Shown here piece after piece: positions 51,124-59,457 of a DNA stretch of 64,000 bases. Source of the stretch: an uncultured Flavobacteriales bacterium (GTDB taxonomy: Bacteria; Bacteroidota; Bacteroidia; Flavobacteriales_D; Sanyastnellaceae); the NCBI GenBank assembly GCA_937974555.1, contig CALJKR010000050.1:19703-83702 (forward strand). The letters are read 5' to 3'. Position 1 is the stretch's first letter. Each line of letters begins with the position of its first letter. A program made the position numbers and the translations under genes. The notes below the pieces were generated by a model. The model worked only from the letters and a program-made list of their open reading frames with translations. It was not told where the DNA came from and did not search any database.

Positions 51124-52872
51124 ATGTTAAATCCTCGTTTCCCCTTCATCCTAATGGCCTTGGCTATTGTGTTGGGTGCATTTGGCGCCCACCTTTTGCG
51201 TGATCACCTCAGTGTGAAAATGTTGAATGCATATCAAACAGGTGTTTTGTACCACATGGTGCATGCTTTGGGTATGATTGCGATATGGGCTTTTCGAGAA
51301 AAAATAAACAATGAAAAGGTGTTCAAACAATCCTTGATTCTTTTGTCCTTGGGAACAATAATGTTTTCAGGCTCGATATACCTTTTGTCGTTAAATGAAT
51401 GTTTCAACGGTGGATTTCAGAAGTGGATTGGGCCAATAACGCCCATTGGTGGAGTGTTGATGATTGCGGGTTGGTTGCGCTTGGCTTGGACCGGAATCAA
51501 GGGCAAAGGTCCATTGATTGTTTTAATTTTTGTGATGGCTTCCATTACCTCCTTTGCCCAAATTTCAATTTCCAATGTAACCACTTTCAAAGCTGACCTT
51601 CAATGGGTGAGCAGCGCTGAAGCGCAAGGTTACATGGTGGTGAGGGCCAATGGTAACTTTTCAGGAACTCCTGTCGAATTGATGTCATATTCCATCGGAG
51701 ATACAGTAGGCAATGGGCAGGTGGCTTATTTGGGCAATGGGTTGAGTTTCACGCAGTGGGCGTTAAGGGCAAGCGAAACATATGCTTTTCAACTATATGG
51801 GGTGATCAATGGTTTTGCGGGACCAACTTTCTTCCCATTGGGCGATGTTGCTACTTGTTCTACACCTTTCAATATGATGGCCAATTATTATGATAATGTG
51901 GATTCTACTTCATCCAACTTTGTGAATGACTTGAAGTCAAGAATCCGGTCGCCGTATACCAAAATTAGTTACAATAGCTACGACGAAACGATGATTGCTG
52001 AGTATGCTCACGTGGATACCGCCGGAGGGCAACAAGTGGTCAATTGCGTGTACTCTCAGTTTCATTATACCTACACTCCGCCTTTTGATTGGCTTCCCAT
52101 CAGTAGGGAACATACCTATTGCCACAGTTGGATGCCGAGCTATGCTTCGACCAGCACCAACGAATATGCCGATCAGCATCACTTATTTCCAACACAACAA
52201 AACAATGCCAATGCGGTGAGAAGCAATCATCCATTGGGTGAAGTGACTACGCCAGCCTCCTCTTTTATTTTGGGTACACTTGGAAACAATGATCAAGGAT
52301 ATTTGGTCTATGAACCTCGCGAGGTTCACAAAGGGGATGCGGCAAGAGCGTTGCTTTATATGGCTCTGCGATATGATGATGTCAATGGTTTGAATTGGAC
52401 ATATGATTACTTGAACAACACTACCTTGCCCGGTTTAAGTGAAGGTCCTCAATCGGTGGAGACCTTGTTGACCTGGCATTTTCAGGATTTGCCTGATGGA
52501 TATGAAAGAGGTCGAAACGATTATATTCAGAGTATTCAACAAAACCGAAATCCATTTGTGGATCATCCTTTTTGGGTGAATCGAATCAATTTTCACGATT
52601 TGTCTTATATCGCAATCCCCAATTCAACGGAAGAATTTGTAAATGAAGAATGGCGGGTGTTGGACAATGGTGATCAACCCATGCTGATTAGCCATTTGGA
52701 TTTGCCCACGCAGTATGAAGTTTTTGATGCGATGGGGCACTTGATTTTCGTTTCTAAACAATCTTCGTTGTTGTTTCGATTAAATGATTGCCATTTGGCG
52801 CCAGGGAGTTACGTTGTGCGGACAAACAATATTCAAGGCATTCGAAATTTCAAATTGTTTATCGGTCGCTAA
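51124..52872 (+). CDS. DUF423 membrane protein fused to secreted endonuclease I with T9SS domain
   Basis: 582 residues. Residues 1-~125 are a complete DUF423 membrane protein (VLGAFGAHLLRD; LNAYQTGVLYHMVHALGM; ITPIGGVLMIAGWL; four membrane helices). With no stop, the frame continues through a signal-peptide-like stretch (LIVLIFVMASITSFAQ, about 131-148) into an Ig-like segment and an endonuclease I domain (about 245-490) with its HNH-type core REHTYCHSWMPS ... ADQHHLFPTQQNNANAVRSNHPLG. The end (about 500-582) looks like a T9SS type A domain (YEVFDAMGHLIFVSK ... APGSYVVRTNN). The nuclease might also start internally at TTG 51514, giving two proteins from one gene. Overlaps meaB (convergent) by 14 bp. 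Confidence 0.88.
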   Translation: MLNPRFPFILMALAIVLGAFGAHLLRDHLSVKMLNAYQTGVLYHMVHALGMIAIWAFREKINNEKVFKQSLILLSLGTIMFSGSIYLLSLNECFNGGFQKWIGPITPIGGVLMIAGWLRLAWTGIKGKGPLIVLIFVMASITSFAQISISNVTTFKADLQWVSSAEAQGYMVVRANGNFSGTPVELMSYSIGDTVGNGQVAYLGNGLSFTQWALRASETYAFQLYGVINGFAGPTFFPLGDVATCSTPFNMMANYYDNVDSTSSNFVNDLKSRIRSPYTKISYNSYDETMIAEYAHVDTAGGQQVVNCVYSQFHYTYTPPFDWLPISREHTYCHSWMPSYASTSTNEYADQHHLFPTQQNNANAVRSNHPLGEVTTPASSFILGTLGNNDQGYLVYEPREVHKGDAARALLYMALRYDDVNGLNWTYDYLNNTTLPGLSEGPQSVETLLTWHFQDLPDGYERGRNDYIQSIQQNRNPFVDHPFWVNRINFHDLSYIAIPNSTEEFVNEEWRVLDNGDQPMLISHLDLPTQYEVFDAMGHLIFVSKQSSLLFRLNDCHLAPGSYVVRTNNIQGIRNFKLFIGR

Positions 52873-53896
52873 AAACACGCTGAAGCAATTGGGCAACGGC
52901 CTCTGAGATGCTGATTTCATGGGCCAATATTTTTCTTTCCAATTCCAACGCGGTTGTGCTTTGATGCAAATGGCTTTTCATTTGGCGAATCCATTCGTGC
53001 TCAAATTGCCATGTCAATTGCATTTGCCGGCGATTTTCCCATAGACGGGCCTTGCTCCAAGATTCAAACTTTTCCAACTCTTCCATTAGATGATCCACAC
53101 CTTGATTGGCCAAAGCAGAGAGGGTAACCACGGGAGGATGCCATTGGTCTGGGCGCTCTGGAAAAAGATGTAGCGCGTTTTGATATTCGGCTTGGGCATG
53201 GCTGGCTTGCGTGGTGTTGTTGCCATCGGCTTTGGTGATGGCCATGATGTCACACATTTCCATAATGCCTCTTTTGATTCCTTGCAATTGGTCACCAGCT
53301 CCTGCTAACATCAGCAATAAGAAGCAATCCGTCATGTGGTGAACAGCGGTTTCGCTTTGCCCAACGCCAACCGTTTCGACGATGATTTTATCAAATCCCG
53401 CGGCTTCACAAAGCAAAATGGCTTCGTGCGTTCTGGCAGCCACACCGCCCAATTCATTGGCAGAGGCCGAAGGGCGAATGAACGCTTGGGGGGACATGGA
53501 CAATGTTTCCATTCGGGTCTTGTCACCCAAAATGGATCCTTGCGTGATGGGGCTGGAAGGGTCGATCGCCAAAACGGCAACCCGATGCCCCGCATGAATC
53601 CATCGTTGACCGAGGGATTCAATCAAGGTTGATTTCCCAACGCCAGGAACGCCAGTCATCCCCAAACGAAAAGACCTCCCAGTGTGAGGGAGGATCTTTT
53701 CTAATATTCTTTGTGTGAAATGTCGGTGCTGAGGCAAGGTGCTCTCCGACCATGTAATGGCTTGAGAAAGGGCGGAACGATCGCCTTTCAGTATTTGTTC
53801 GGCAACCTCATTCCATTCGCCCCGATGTAAATGCTTTCGCATGGCCTCCACAAGATGCTTGCGGGAATGGTCTTTTGAAGCATCCAAAGGGCCCAT
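52859..53896 (-). CDS. meaB: MeaB GTPase, methylmalonyl-CoA mutase chaperone
   Basis: 345 residues. G3E-type GTPase: Walker A GVPGVGKST (about 82-90), LAIDPSSPITQGSILGDKTRM, the switch region FIRPSASANELGGVAARTHE, DKIIVETVGVGQSE (Walker B, with Glu-Thr-Val-Gly), and base specificity in AITKADGNN. It loads and protects adenosylcobalamin in the mutase encoded at 24911-27817, although the genes are ~25 kb apart. Its ATG follows the pdhB stop by 5 bp, so the two are co-transcribed. Possible start is the ATG at 53896; the first ~55 residues are the usual helical N-terminal arm. Confidence 0.95.
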   Translation of the reverse strand: MGPLDASKDHSRKHLVEAMRKHLHRGEWNEVAEQILKGDRSALSQAITWSESTLPQHRHFTQRILEKILPHTGRSFRLGMTGVPGVGKSTLIESLGQRWIHAGHRVAVLAIDPSSPITQGSILGDKTRMETLSMSPQAFIRPSASANELGGVAARTHEAILLCEAAGFDKIIVETVGVGQSETAVHHMTDCFLLLMLAGAGDQLQGIKRGIMEMCDIMAITKADGNNTTQASHAQAEYQNALHLFPERPDQWHPPVVTLSALANQGVDHLMEELEKFESWSKARLWENRRQMQLTWQFEHEWIRQMKSHLHQSTTALELERKILAHEISISEAVAQLLQRVFSDR

Positions 53897-53901
53897 GGGT
53901 T

Positions 53902-54879
53902 TTATTTATAACAGACCTCTTTGGCTGCCTGAACCACATCTTTGATCTGTGGCAATGCTGCTTCAATCAATGTGGTTGCAAAAGCAAAAGGGGTATCGGT
54001 TTGTGTCAAACGACGGATGGGTGCATCCAAATAATCAAAAGCATTGCGCTGAACTCGGTAGGCAATTTCAGTGGAGATACTGGCAACTGGCCAACTCTCT
54101 TCCAAAATGATCAATCGATTGGTTTTCTTAACTGAGTTGATGATGGTATCAATGTCCAAGGGACGAATGGTGCGTAAATCAATGACCTCAACACTAATGC
54201 CTTCTTTCTCACATTCTTCAGCTGCGGCCAATGCGGTTTTCATGATTTTTCCAAATGAAACCAAAGTGACATCTGTTCCTTCGCGTTTGATGTCTGCAAC
54301 ACCTATTGGTAAAATATACTCACCATCTGGAACCATGCCTTTGTCGCCGTACATTTTTTCAGACTCCATGAATAAAACGGGGTCATTGTCGCGAATAGCC
54401 GCTTTCAATAAGCCTTTGGCGTCGTATGGGTTAGATGGGGTAATTACTTTCAATCCGGGTACATGCGCATAGAAAGCTTCAAAGCTTTGACTGTGTGTCG
54501 CGGCCAATTGACCCGCAGTACCGTTCGGTGCGCGGAATACAATGGGTACATTGTATTGCCCGCCGGACATTTGCAACATTTTTGCTGCAGAATTGATGAT
54601 TTGGTCAGCAGCCAAAATGGCAAAGTTCCAAGTCATGAATTCAACAACGGGACGCAAACCATTCATGGCTGCACCGACCGCAATACCGGCAAATCCCAAC
54701 TCCGCAATGGGAGTATCGATCACACGCTTGGGGCCGAATTCATCCAGCATTCCTTTGGATGCTTTGTATGCTCCATTGTACTCTGCTACTTCTTCTCCCA
54801 ATAAAAATACAGAAGAATCTCTTCTCATCTCTTCTGACATGGCCTCACAAATGGCCTCTCTAAACTGAATCTCGCGCAT
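53902..54879 (-). CDS. pdhB: Pyruvate dehydrogenase E1 component, beta subunit
   Basis: 325 residues, usual length. The TPP-binding Glu is in VFLLGEEVAEYNGAYKASKGML. RVIDTPIAELGFAGIAVGAAMNGLRPVVEF is the family core, VFRAPNGTAGQLAATHSQSFEAFYAHVPGLKVITPS the central region, and the transketolase C-terminal domain has VIDLRTIRPLDIDTIINSVKKTNRLIILEESW. It works with E1 alpha (not in the window) and dihydrolipoyl transacetylase to make acetyl-CoA, feeding citrate synthase. Has a promoter box 23 nt upstream. Confidence 0.95.
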   Translation of the reverse strand: MREIQFREAICEAMSEEMRRDSSVFLLGEEVAEYNGAYKASKGMLDEFGPKRVIDTPIAELGFAGIAVGAAMNGLRPVVEFMTWNFAILAADQIINSAAKMLQMSGGQYNVPIVFRAPNGTAGQLAATHSQSFEAFYAHVPGLKVITPSNPYDAKGLLKAAIRDNDPVLFMESEKMYGDKGMVPDGEYILPIGVADIKREGTDVTLVSFGKIMKTALAAAEECEKEGISVEVIDLRTIRPLDIDTIINSVKKTNRLIILEESWPVASISTEIAYRVQRNAFDYLDAPIRRLTQTDTPFAFATTLIEAALPQIKDVVQAAKEVCYK

Positions 54880-54902
54880 GATATTTCTTTAATCGAACAG
54901 TA

Positions 54903-54910
54903 CAAAAATA
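54903..54910 (-). promoter_or_regulatory. -7 box for pdhB-meaB
   Basis: Minus strand TATTTTTG (exact match), 23 nt before the ATG at 54879. Confidence 0.6.
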
Positions 54911-54960
54911 AGAGATTGAGAATAAAACAAAGAGATTATTTGGAGAAGTTTTAAAATAAT

Positions 54961-54968
54961 TACTTTTG
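54961..54968 (+). promoter_or_regulatory. -7 box placing transcription start at the 54973 ATG
   Basis: TACTTTTG (exact match), then GCCC and ATG: 4-nt gap. A TTTG at 54939-54942, 18 nt upstream of the box, could be the -33 element, making this the best full promoter in the window. Confidence 0.7.
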
Positions 54969-54972
54969 GCCC

Positions 54973-55422
54973 ATGAGTAATTGGACAGACAACGAGAGCA
55001 AAACTGAAATTGAGAATATCACGGAAGATTCAAACGGGGATAAATATCCCGCCAAGCGCCACGGTTGTGTTTCGGCATGGCTTATTTTTAGTTTGGTTGT
55101 GTCAGGTATCGGTGCAATTATGGGGCTCTTTTTCTCAGATCTTATCGCTACTTTGGATGGAACCAGTGAGATTCAACCTTCCTATTACATTTTTACCGGT
55201 GCCATCGCAGTCATTGAATGTGCTGGTGTTTGGATGATTTTCAAGAAAAGAAAATGGGGATTCCATGTGGTGGTGATTGCCGCGATGTTTAGTGGTACGT
55301 TGTCCTATTTGGCCAGTCACGAATGGCTATCTTTTACTTCACCATTTCTCAATGTTTTTCTTCTATACATGATTCTTCAAATTGCCAGAGGCAATGTTAC
55401 GGCCTGGAGTCAGTTGAAGTAA
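54973..55422 (+). CDS. Small integral membrane protein, unknown function
   Basis: 149 residues. An acidic N-terminal tail (about 1-30) is followed by four hydrophobic segments (about 34-55, 73-92, 98-120 and 125-143), the first with WLIFSLVVSGIGAIMGLFF. The third begins after FKKRKWGFH. Family not recognised, though it resembles small DUF-type membrane proteins. Its 3' end overlaps the convergent histidine kinase gene by 26 bp. Confidence 0.65.
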   Translation: MSNWTDNESKTEIENITEDSNGDKYPAKRHGCVSAWLIFSLVVSGIGAIMGLFFSDLIATLDGTSEIQPSYYIFTGAIAVIECAGVWMIFKKRKWGFHVVVIAAMFSGTLSYLASHEWLSFTSPFLNVFLLYMILQIARGNVTAWSQLK

Positions 55423-56224
55423 CGCTGATGTGAATTTCTCCACCTGTGCTGGGTTTTATAAAATGGATGTTGCCGCGTAGACTTTGAATGCGGGTGAAAA
55501 TCCCCTTTAGTCCATGACCCTTGGATTGATGAAGTATGCGTTGCACATCTTCCTGAGAAAGTCCAATGCCGTCATGCAATATTTCAACATGCAACCGCAC
55601 TACGCCTTGCATGGTTTCTTCATACATGCTCACATGGGTTTTCTTGGCTTGTGCATGCTTTAAAATGTTATTCAAACTCTCTTGAATGATGCGAAACAAA
55701 TTCACCTCAACAAAGGATGAAAATCGAGGAGTAGTAAGGGAGTGGGTGAATTGAACTTTCAATTGCTGTGAATCATTGATGGATTGTATCAGCTCTTCCA
55801 AGGGAGGAATGATTCCAAAATGTTGAAGTGAAGGTGGGGAGATACGATGAGAAATTTGTCGAATTTTTTCTATGGTTTGATCAATGAGAAATTGCGTTTG
55901 CTCGTAAATCTCTTCGGGGTTTTTAAACTCCTCAGGATGCGCGTTGGCATGGGTGACTTTCATTTTTAAAATGGTCAACAATGCGCCGATATCATCATGG
56001 ATGTCCATAGCGAATTGGTTTCGATTGATTTCTTCTGATTCCAAAGAAGCTTCAATCAATCTTCGCTCAAAGTCTTTTTCAATCTCGTGTTTCTTGTCTA
56101 CCTCCAAATTGATACGTTTTTTATAAGTATCAAAAAGGCGAACAAATCCAATCACAAAGGCAACGGCCAGGGCCAGGGAAATGGTCAGGAATGGGATGAT
56201 AGGGATTTCGATGGTAGTTTCCAC
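55397..56224 (-). CDS. HisKA_3-type (NarL-partner) sensor histidine kinase
   Basis: 275 residues. One N-terminal membrane helix (about 9-30), a short coiled coil, then the dimerisation/phosphoacceptor motif FAMDIHDDIGALLTILKM (His76), and an ATP-binding domain with the N-box (IIQESLNNILKHAQAK), DGIGLS G1 box and GHGLKGIFTRIQSLRGNI G2 box. Such kinases phosphorylate LuxR/NarL-type regulators; none is next to it. Overlaps the polytopic membrane gene by 40 bp, with which it probably forms a sensor unit. Confidence 0.92.
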   Translation of the reverse strand: METTIEIPIIPFLTISLALAVAFVIGFVRLFDTYKKRINLEVDKKHEIEKDFERRLIEASLESEEINRNQFAMDIHDDIGALLTILKMKVTHANAHPEEFKNPEEIYEQTQFLIDQTIEKIRQISHRISPPSLQHFGIIPPLEELIQSINDSQQLKVQFTHSLTTPRFSSFVEVNLFRIIQESLNNILKHAQAKKTHVSMYEETMQGVVRLHVEILHDGIGLSQEDVQRILHQSKGHGLKGIFTRIQSLRGNIHFIKPSTGGEIHISVTSTDSRP

Positions 56225-56814
56225 AGCGCAAAAGTGAGGATAAGTTTAAAAATAATCAGCGAGATCAATTGCAAGGAATACATCCAAATAGGGGGCTGAT
56301 GAATTTGATCAAATACAAATTGTAAAATGATATTGATGTTGAAGTAAAACAAGATGCCCACATTGACCACATCAAAAGTATAGTCATCCAAATGCTCAGG
56401 AGACCGGAGTATTTTGTGAATGATGTGTCTCAACGCGTAACAGACAAATATTACGTTTCCGACATTGCGGGTAGATAGAAATTTTATTTCGGTACCCATC
56501 TCAATTCCCATGAACCCAAAGAATAAAAGGGAGGACAGAATGATATGATTCCACCGCAACATGGAGTGGTGGTAATATAAATAATTGATGAGCAGAAACT
56601 CATAACTCAACATCGACCAAAACCATACATTTCTTTCTGAGGCATCCGGCCAAAAAGAATAGGACGCTACATGAAAGAGGGCCTGGGTAAATATGAAAAT
56701 AAAGATGATGCGACAAATGCGGGTTTGTCTGCTTCTACTTAGCCAAAGAAAGGACAACACCGGTATCCAATCCAAAACCAAGGCTGCTTGCTGTATGGTG
56801 GAGTTAAGCGGCAA
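56185..56814 (-). CDS. Polytopic membrane protein between two histidine kinases
   Basis: 209 residues with about six hydrophobic helices (for example IFIFIFTQALFHVASYSFW, IILSSLLFFGFMGIEMG, ISLIIFKLILTFALW), no soluble domain. Its 3' end runs 40 bp into the kinase gene that follows, and its start is 6 bp after the PAS kinase stop. It could be a membrane sensor for the soluble-input kinases. Family not recognised. Confidence 0.7.
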   Translation of the reverse strand: MPLNSTIQQAALVLDWIPVLSFLWLSRSRQTRICRIIFIFIFTQALFHVASYSFWPDASERNVWFWSMLSYEFLLINYLYYHHSMLRWNHIILSSLLFFGFMGIEMGTEIKFLSTRNVGNVIFVCYALRHIIHKILRSPEHLDDYTFDVVNVGILFYFNINIILQFVFDQIHQPPIWMYSLQLISLIIFKLILTFALWKLPSKSLSSHS

Positions 56815-56820
56815 CGATTC

Positions 56821-57879
56821 TTAATCTTTTTGTAAATCTACTTCAAAAGTAGTCCCTTTTCCCATCTCAGAGCTAAATACAATGGATCCGTTGTGCAATT
56901 TGGCAAATTCTTCAGATATAATCAGCCCCAATCCACAACTGGGCTCTCCTTCTGTTCCTTTGCGGCTAACGTTTTCACCGTGCTTGAAAAGTTTGGGTCT
57001 CATGTCATCGGGAATGCCGATTCCGCTATCTTTTACCTCAAAGTGAATTGTGTTTTCTTCTTGCCTTGCAGATACAAAAACATGTCCATCTTGGGGTGTG
57101 AATTTAATGGCATTGGATACCAAGTTTCTCACAATACTGCCAATCATTTGTTCATCGCCGGACATCATTAAATCTGAGGGAATGGAAACTTGAAGATCGA
57201 TATTTTTAGCCTGTGCTTGTGTTTTGTAAGGGTGTAGAACTTGCTCAACCAAATCGTAAATATTGACTTGAACTTTTTCAACCACCATCATGCCGCGTTG
57301 AATTTTAGACCAGTTCAATAAATTCTCAAGAAGTTCGTGGAGATTTTTGGAAGAAGTGTGAAGCATACCAGAGTATTGAATCAGTTCCTCCTTGGAGAAA
57401 TTGTACTCTTTGTCACTCATCATTCCTGTCATTTGAATCAAGCCAGCCAACTGACTTTTAAGATCATGTGAAATAACTGAAAAAAGCTTGTTTTTGGTAT
57501 CCATGGCTTTTTTCAAATCTTCCCCTAGTTTTACTTGATCAGTCACATCTCTTCCAATCGCATACATCTTGTGAAAGACAGGAGAGAAAGATGCACGCCA
57601 TTCGATCCAATACATTTTACCGTTGCTGTCAAAATGTTTACATATGGAACCATTACTGGGACCACCGGAGATTCTTTTGATGTAGCGATCCATCACCACT
57701 TGGGCATCTTCAGGCGTCATGAAGTCAGTAAATTTCCGGCCTTCAAAATGGGCAATGGGATACAAAAATTTCTCTTCCCAAACTTTATTGACTTGAATCA
57801 AGGTGCCATCATCGGACAACAAACAACAAAAGTCAGGGCAGATGGAGAAGAAGAAATTGATTTCTGAAGAAGTTCCCAT
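56821..57879 (-). CDS. PAS-domain sensor histidine kinase
   Basis: 352 residues, no membrane segment, so cytoplasmic. A PAS domain (about 5-115; PDFCCLLSDDGTLIQVNKVWEE, YWIEWRASFSP) is followed by the HisKA domain with the phosphoacceptor in LFSVISHDLKSQLAGL (His138). The ATPase domain has N-box IVRNLVSNAIKFTPQDG, G1 DSGIGIPDDM and G2 CGLGLIISEEFAKLHNGSI. First of three adjacent sensory genes. No response regulator is linked. A near-consensus box (TAATTTCG) lies 19 nt before its ATG. Confidence 0.92.
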   Translation of the reverse strand: MGTSSEINFFFSICPDFCCLLSDDGTLIQVNKVWEEKFLYPIAHFEGRKFTDFMTPEDAQVVMDRYIKRISGGPSNGSICKHFDSNGKMYWIEWRASFSPVFHKMYAIGRDVTDQVKLGEDLKKAMDTKNKLFSVISHDLKSQLAGLIQMTGMMSDKEYNFSKEELIQYSGMLHTSSKNLHELLENLLNWSKIQRGMMVVEKVQVNIYDLVEQVLHPYKTQAQAKNIDLQVSIPSDLMMSGDEQMIGSIVRNLVSNAIKFTPQDGHVFVSARQEENTIHFEVKDSGIGIPDDMRPKLFKHGENVSRKGTEGEPSCGLGLIISEEFAKLHNGSIVFSSEMGKGTTFEVDLQKD

Positions 57880-57937
57880 GGTTGTGTGTTTTGTTCTACG
57901 AAATTAAATCATTACTTTCGATGCTTATCATTAAAAA

Positions 57938-58489
57938 ATGAAAAAAGCACTCTACATCTTCTTGGCCATCATGGTCATCCTTTTTGGATTCTTGGCCTTC
58001 AACGGACTCATGCGATCTCCAATTGTGGTGGAGAAAGAAGTCCCAGGGTATCAGTTGATGTGTTTGGATTTCAAGGGACCTTATCATGAGATTGGAAGCA
58101 CCTTTGAAGCATTGCAAAGCAAATGCACTGAAGCGGGGGTAAAACCCAATTTGTTGGGTATTTATCTGGACAATCCAGAGACGGTGGCTGAGGAGAATTT
58201 ACGTTCAAAAGCCTGTGTCATTATTCAGCCAGGTGACAGTGCAAAATTGGCCGCTCTGGGTTGCACACCATATTCATTGCCTGGTGGAGCAGCATTAACC
58301 GTGGATTGGTCCTATCAAAACATCGTTGGGATGATGATTGGGATTTTCAAATCTTATGCAGCATTGGGTGAAAAATCAAAGGAACTCAATTGTCGAGAAC
58401 AAATCGGACACGTTTACGAAAGGTATTATGAAGGTGGTGAAGAGTTTGTTTTTTTGAAAGACAACGTCTTGATGCCGCAAAACCCTTAA
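57938..58489 (+). CDS. Membrane-anchored GyrI-like domain protein
   Basis: 183 residues. One N-terminal membrane helix (about 3-24, YIFLAIMVILFGFLAFNGLM) followed by a GyrI-like/SOUL-fold small-molecule-binding domain: LMCLDFKGPYHEIGSTFEALQ, LLGIYLDNPETVAEENLRSKACVII and EQIGHVYERYYEGGEEF. The anchor plus GyrI-like domain layout recalls eukaryotic TEX264. Ligand unknown. Near-consensus box TACTTTCG at 57913-57920, 17 nt upstream of the ATG. Confidence 0.8.
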   Translation: MKKALYIFLAIMVILFGFLAFNGLMRSPIVVEKEVPGYQLMCLDFKGPYHEIGSTFEALQSKCTEAGVKPNLLGIYLDNPETVAEENLRSKACVIIQPGDSAKLAALGCTPYSLPGGAALTVDWSYQNIVGMMIGIFKSYAALGEKSKELNCREQIGHVYERYYEGGEEFVFLKDNVLMPQNP

Positions 58490-58533
58490 TAGATGCTGAT
58501 TCATTCATTCTATGGTTAACGCTGGGTGAATAA

Positions 58534-59298
58534 TTATTCGCCCTGCAAAACCAAATCCGCCATTCCAATCCGTCCATTCTGCAGTACATTGTAATCGATT
58601 CTTCCTTTGAATGAGGGGTGATTGAATTTATCGGTCTTTTGCCAGATATCCCAATCCGTGGTAGGACTCCGTTTGTAGTTGGCAATCCACAGAATGATTT
58701 TGCCTTGGTACTTCTTCTTGAGGTATTTGTGATAATACTTTTCTTCACAGTAAACGATGGGGTAAACACCAATGGCGGATCGTATGGTCTCCATGAATAA
58801 ATCGATGTTTCGCTGCGCGATTTCATCGGTGTAGAGGTGCCGCTGATATTCGATGTCTACAACGGGAATCAACTGTCCCTTTTTGGGTTGAGCCTTTCTT
58901 AAAAAATATTGTGCTTGGTCTTTTCCGTTTTTGTTGAAACGCAAAAAATGATAACCTGAGAAGGGGATTTTCAGTGCATTGATATTTTCCCTGTAATCAA
59001 TAAATCGATTGTCTGAAAAGTGTGTCCCTTCAGTGACTTTACAGAAAATGAAGTCAGGACGATTTTCTCCCACCATTTTACCCCAGTTGATGTTTCCTTG
59101 GTGATGACTGATGTCGATTCCCCAGGCTTTTTGAGGTTGGGGATGACGTACTATGTCATCCGCTTCATGGGTGATTGCGGGAGGTGGTGGAGGGGTAAGG
59201 GTATAATCATACGCAATCCAAGCAGCAGCGGTGAATAATAAAAATAGGATGAGCCAAAATATCCACCATTTGCTATTGCTTTTTCCTTTTTTGGCCAT
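58534..59298 (-). CDS. GH25 lysozyme (N,O-diacetylmuramidase)
   Basis: 254 residues. A basic N-terminus and one membrane helix (about 10-30) anchor it, followed by a Pro linker (TPPPPP). GH25 features: GIDISHHQGNI (Asp62), FCKVTEGTHFSD, YHFLRF, the DxE pair in VVDIEY (Asp148, Glu150, catalytic) and YPIVYCEEKYY, then ILWIANY and a C-terminal YNVLQNG. Cuts the glycan strands of peptidoglycan, acting in the periplasm. Single membrane anchor instead of secretion suggests remodelling of the cell's own wall. Confidence 0.93.
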   Translation of the reverse strand: MAKKGKSNSKWWIFWLILFLLFTAAAWIAYDYTLTPPPPPAITHEADDIVRHPQPQKAWGIDISHHQGNINWGKMVGENRPDFIFCKVTEGTHFSDNRFIDYRENINALKIPFSGYHFLRFNKNGKDQAQYFLRKAQPKKGQLIPVVDIEYQRHLYTDEIAQRNIDLFMETIRSAIGVYPIVYCEEKYYHKYLKKKYQGKIILWIANYKRSPTTDWDIWQKTDKFNHPSFKGRIDYNVLQNGRIGMADLVLQGE

Positions 59299-59302
59299 CC
59301 TC

Positions 59303-59310
59303 GAAATGTA
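59303..59310 (-). promoter_or_regulatory. Near-consensus -7 box, 4 nt before the GH25 ATG
   Basis: Minus strand TACATTTC (one mismatch, final G), then GAGG and the ATG at 59298. Confidence 0.4.
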
Positions 59311-59457
59311 TAGGGTTGTATTCTTTTACCAATTGCGAAAGTACTAAAATTAAAACCGTGATTGATTCAGATATGATTGTTTATATGATGGTCAAACGAC
59401 ATAAAATTGAACATTTTATCTGTTTGAGCTGTTTGTAATTTGTTATTGAATGTAAAA

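Noticed and set aside
58524..58543. Palindrome GGGTGAATAA/TTATTCGCCC as a terminator
   Set aside because: It has almost no loop outside the stem, overlaps the GH25 stop codon and lacks a T-run on either side.
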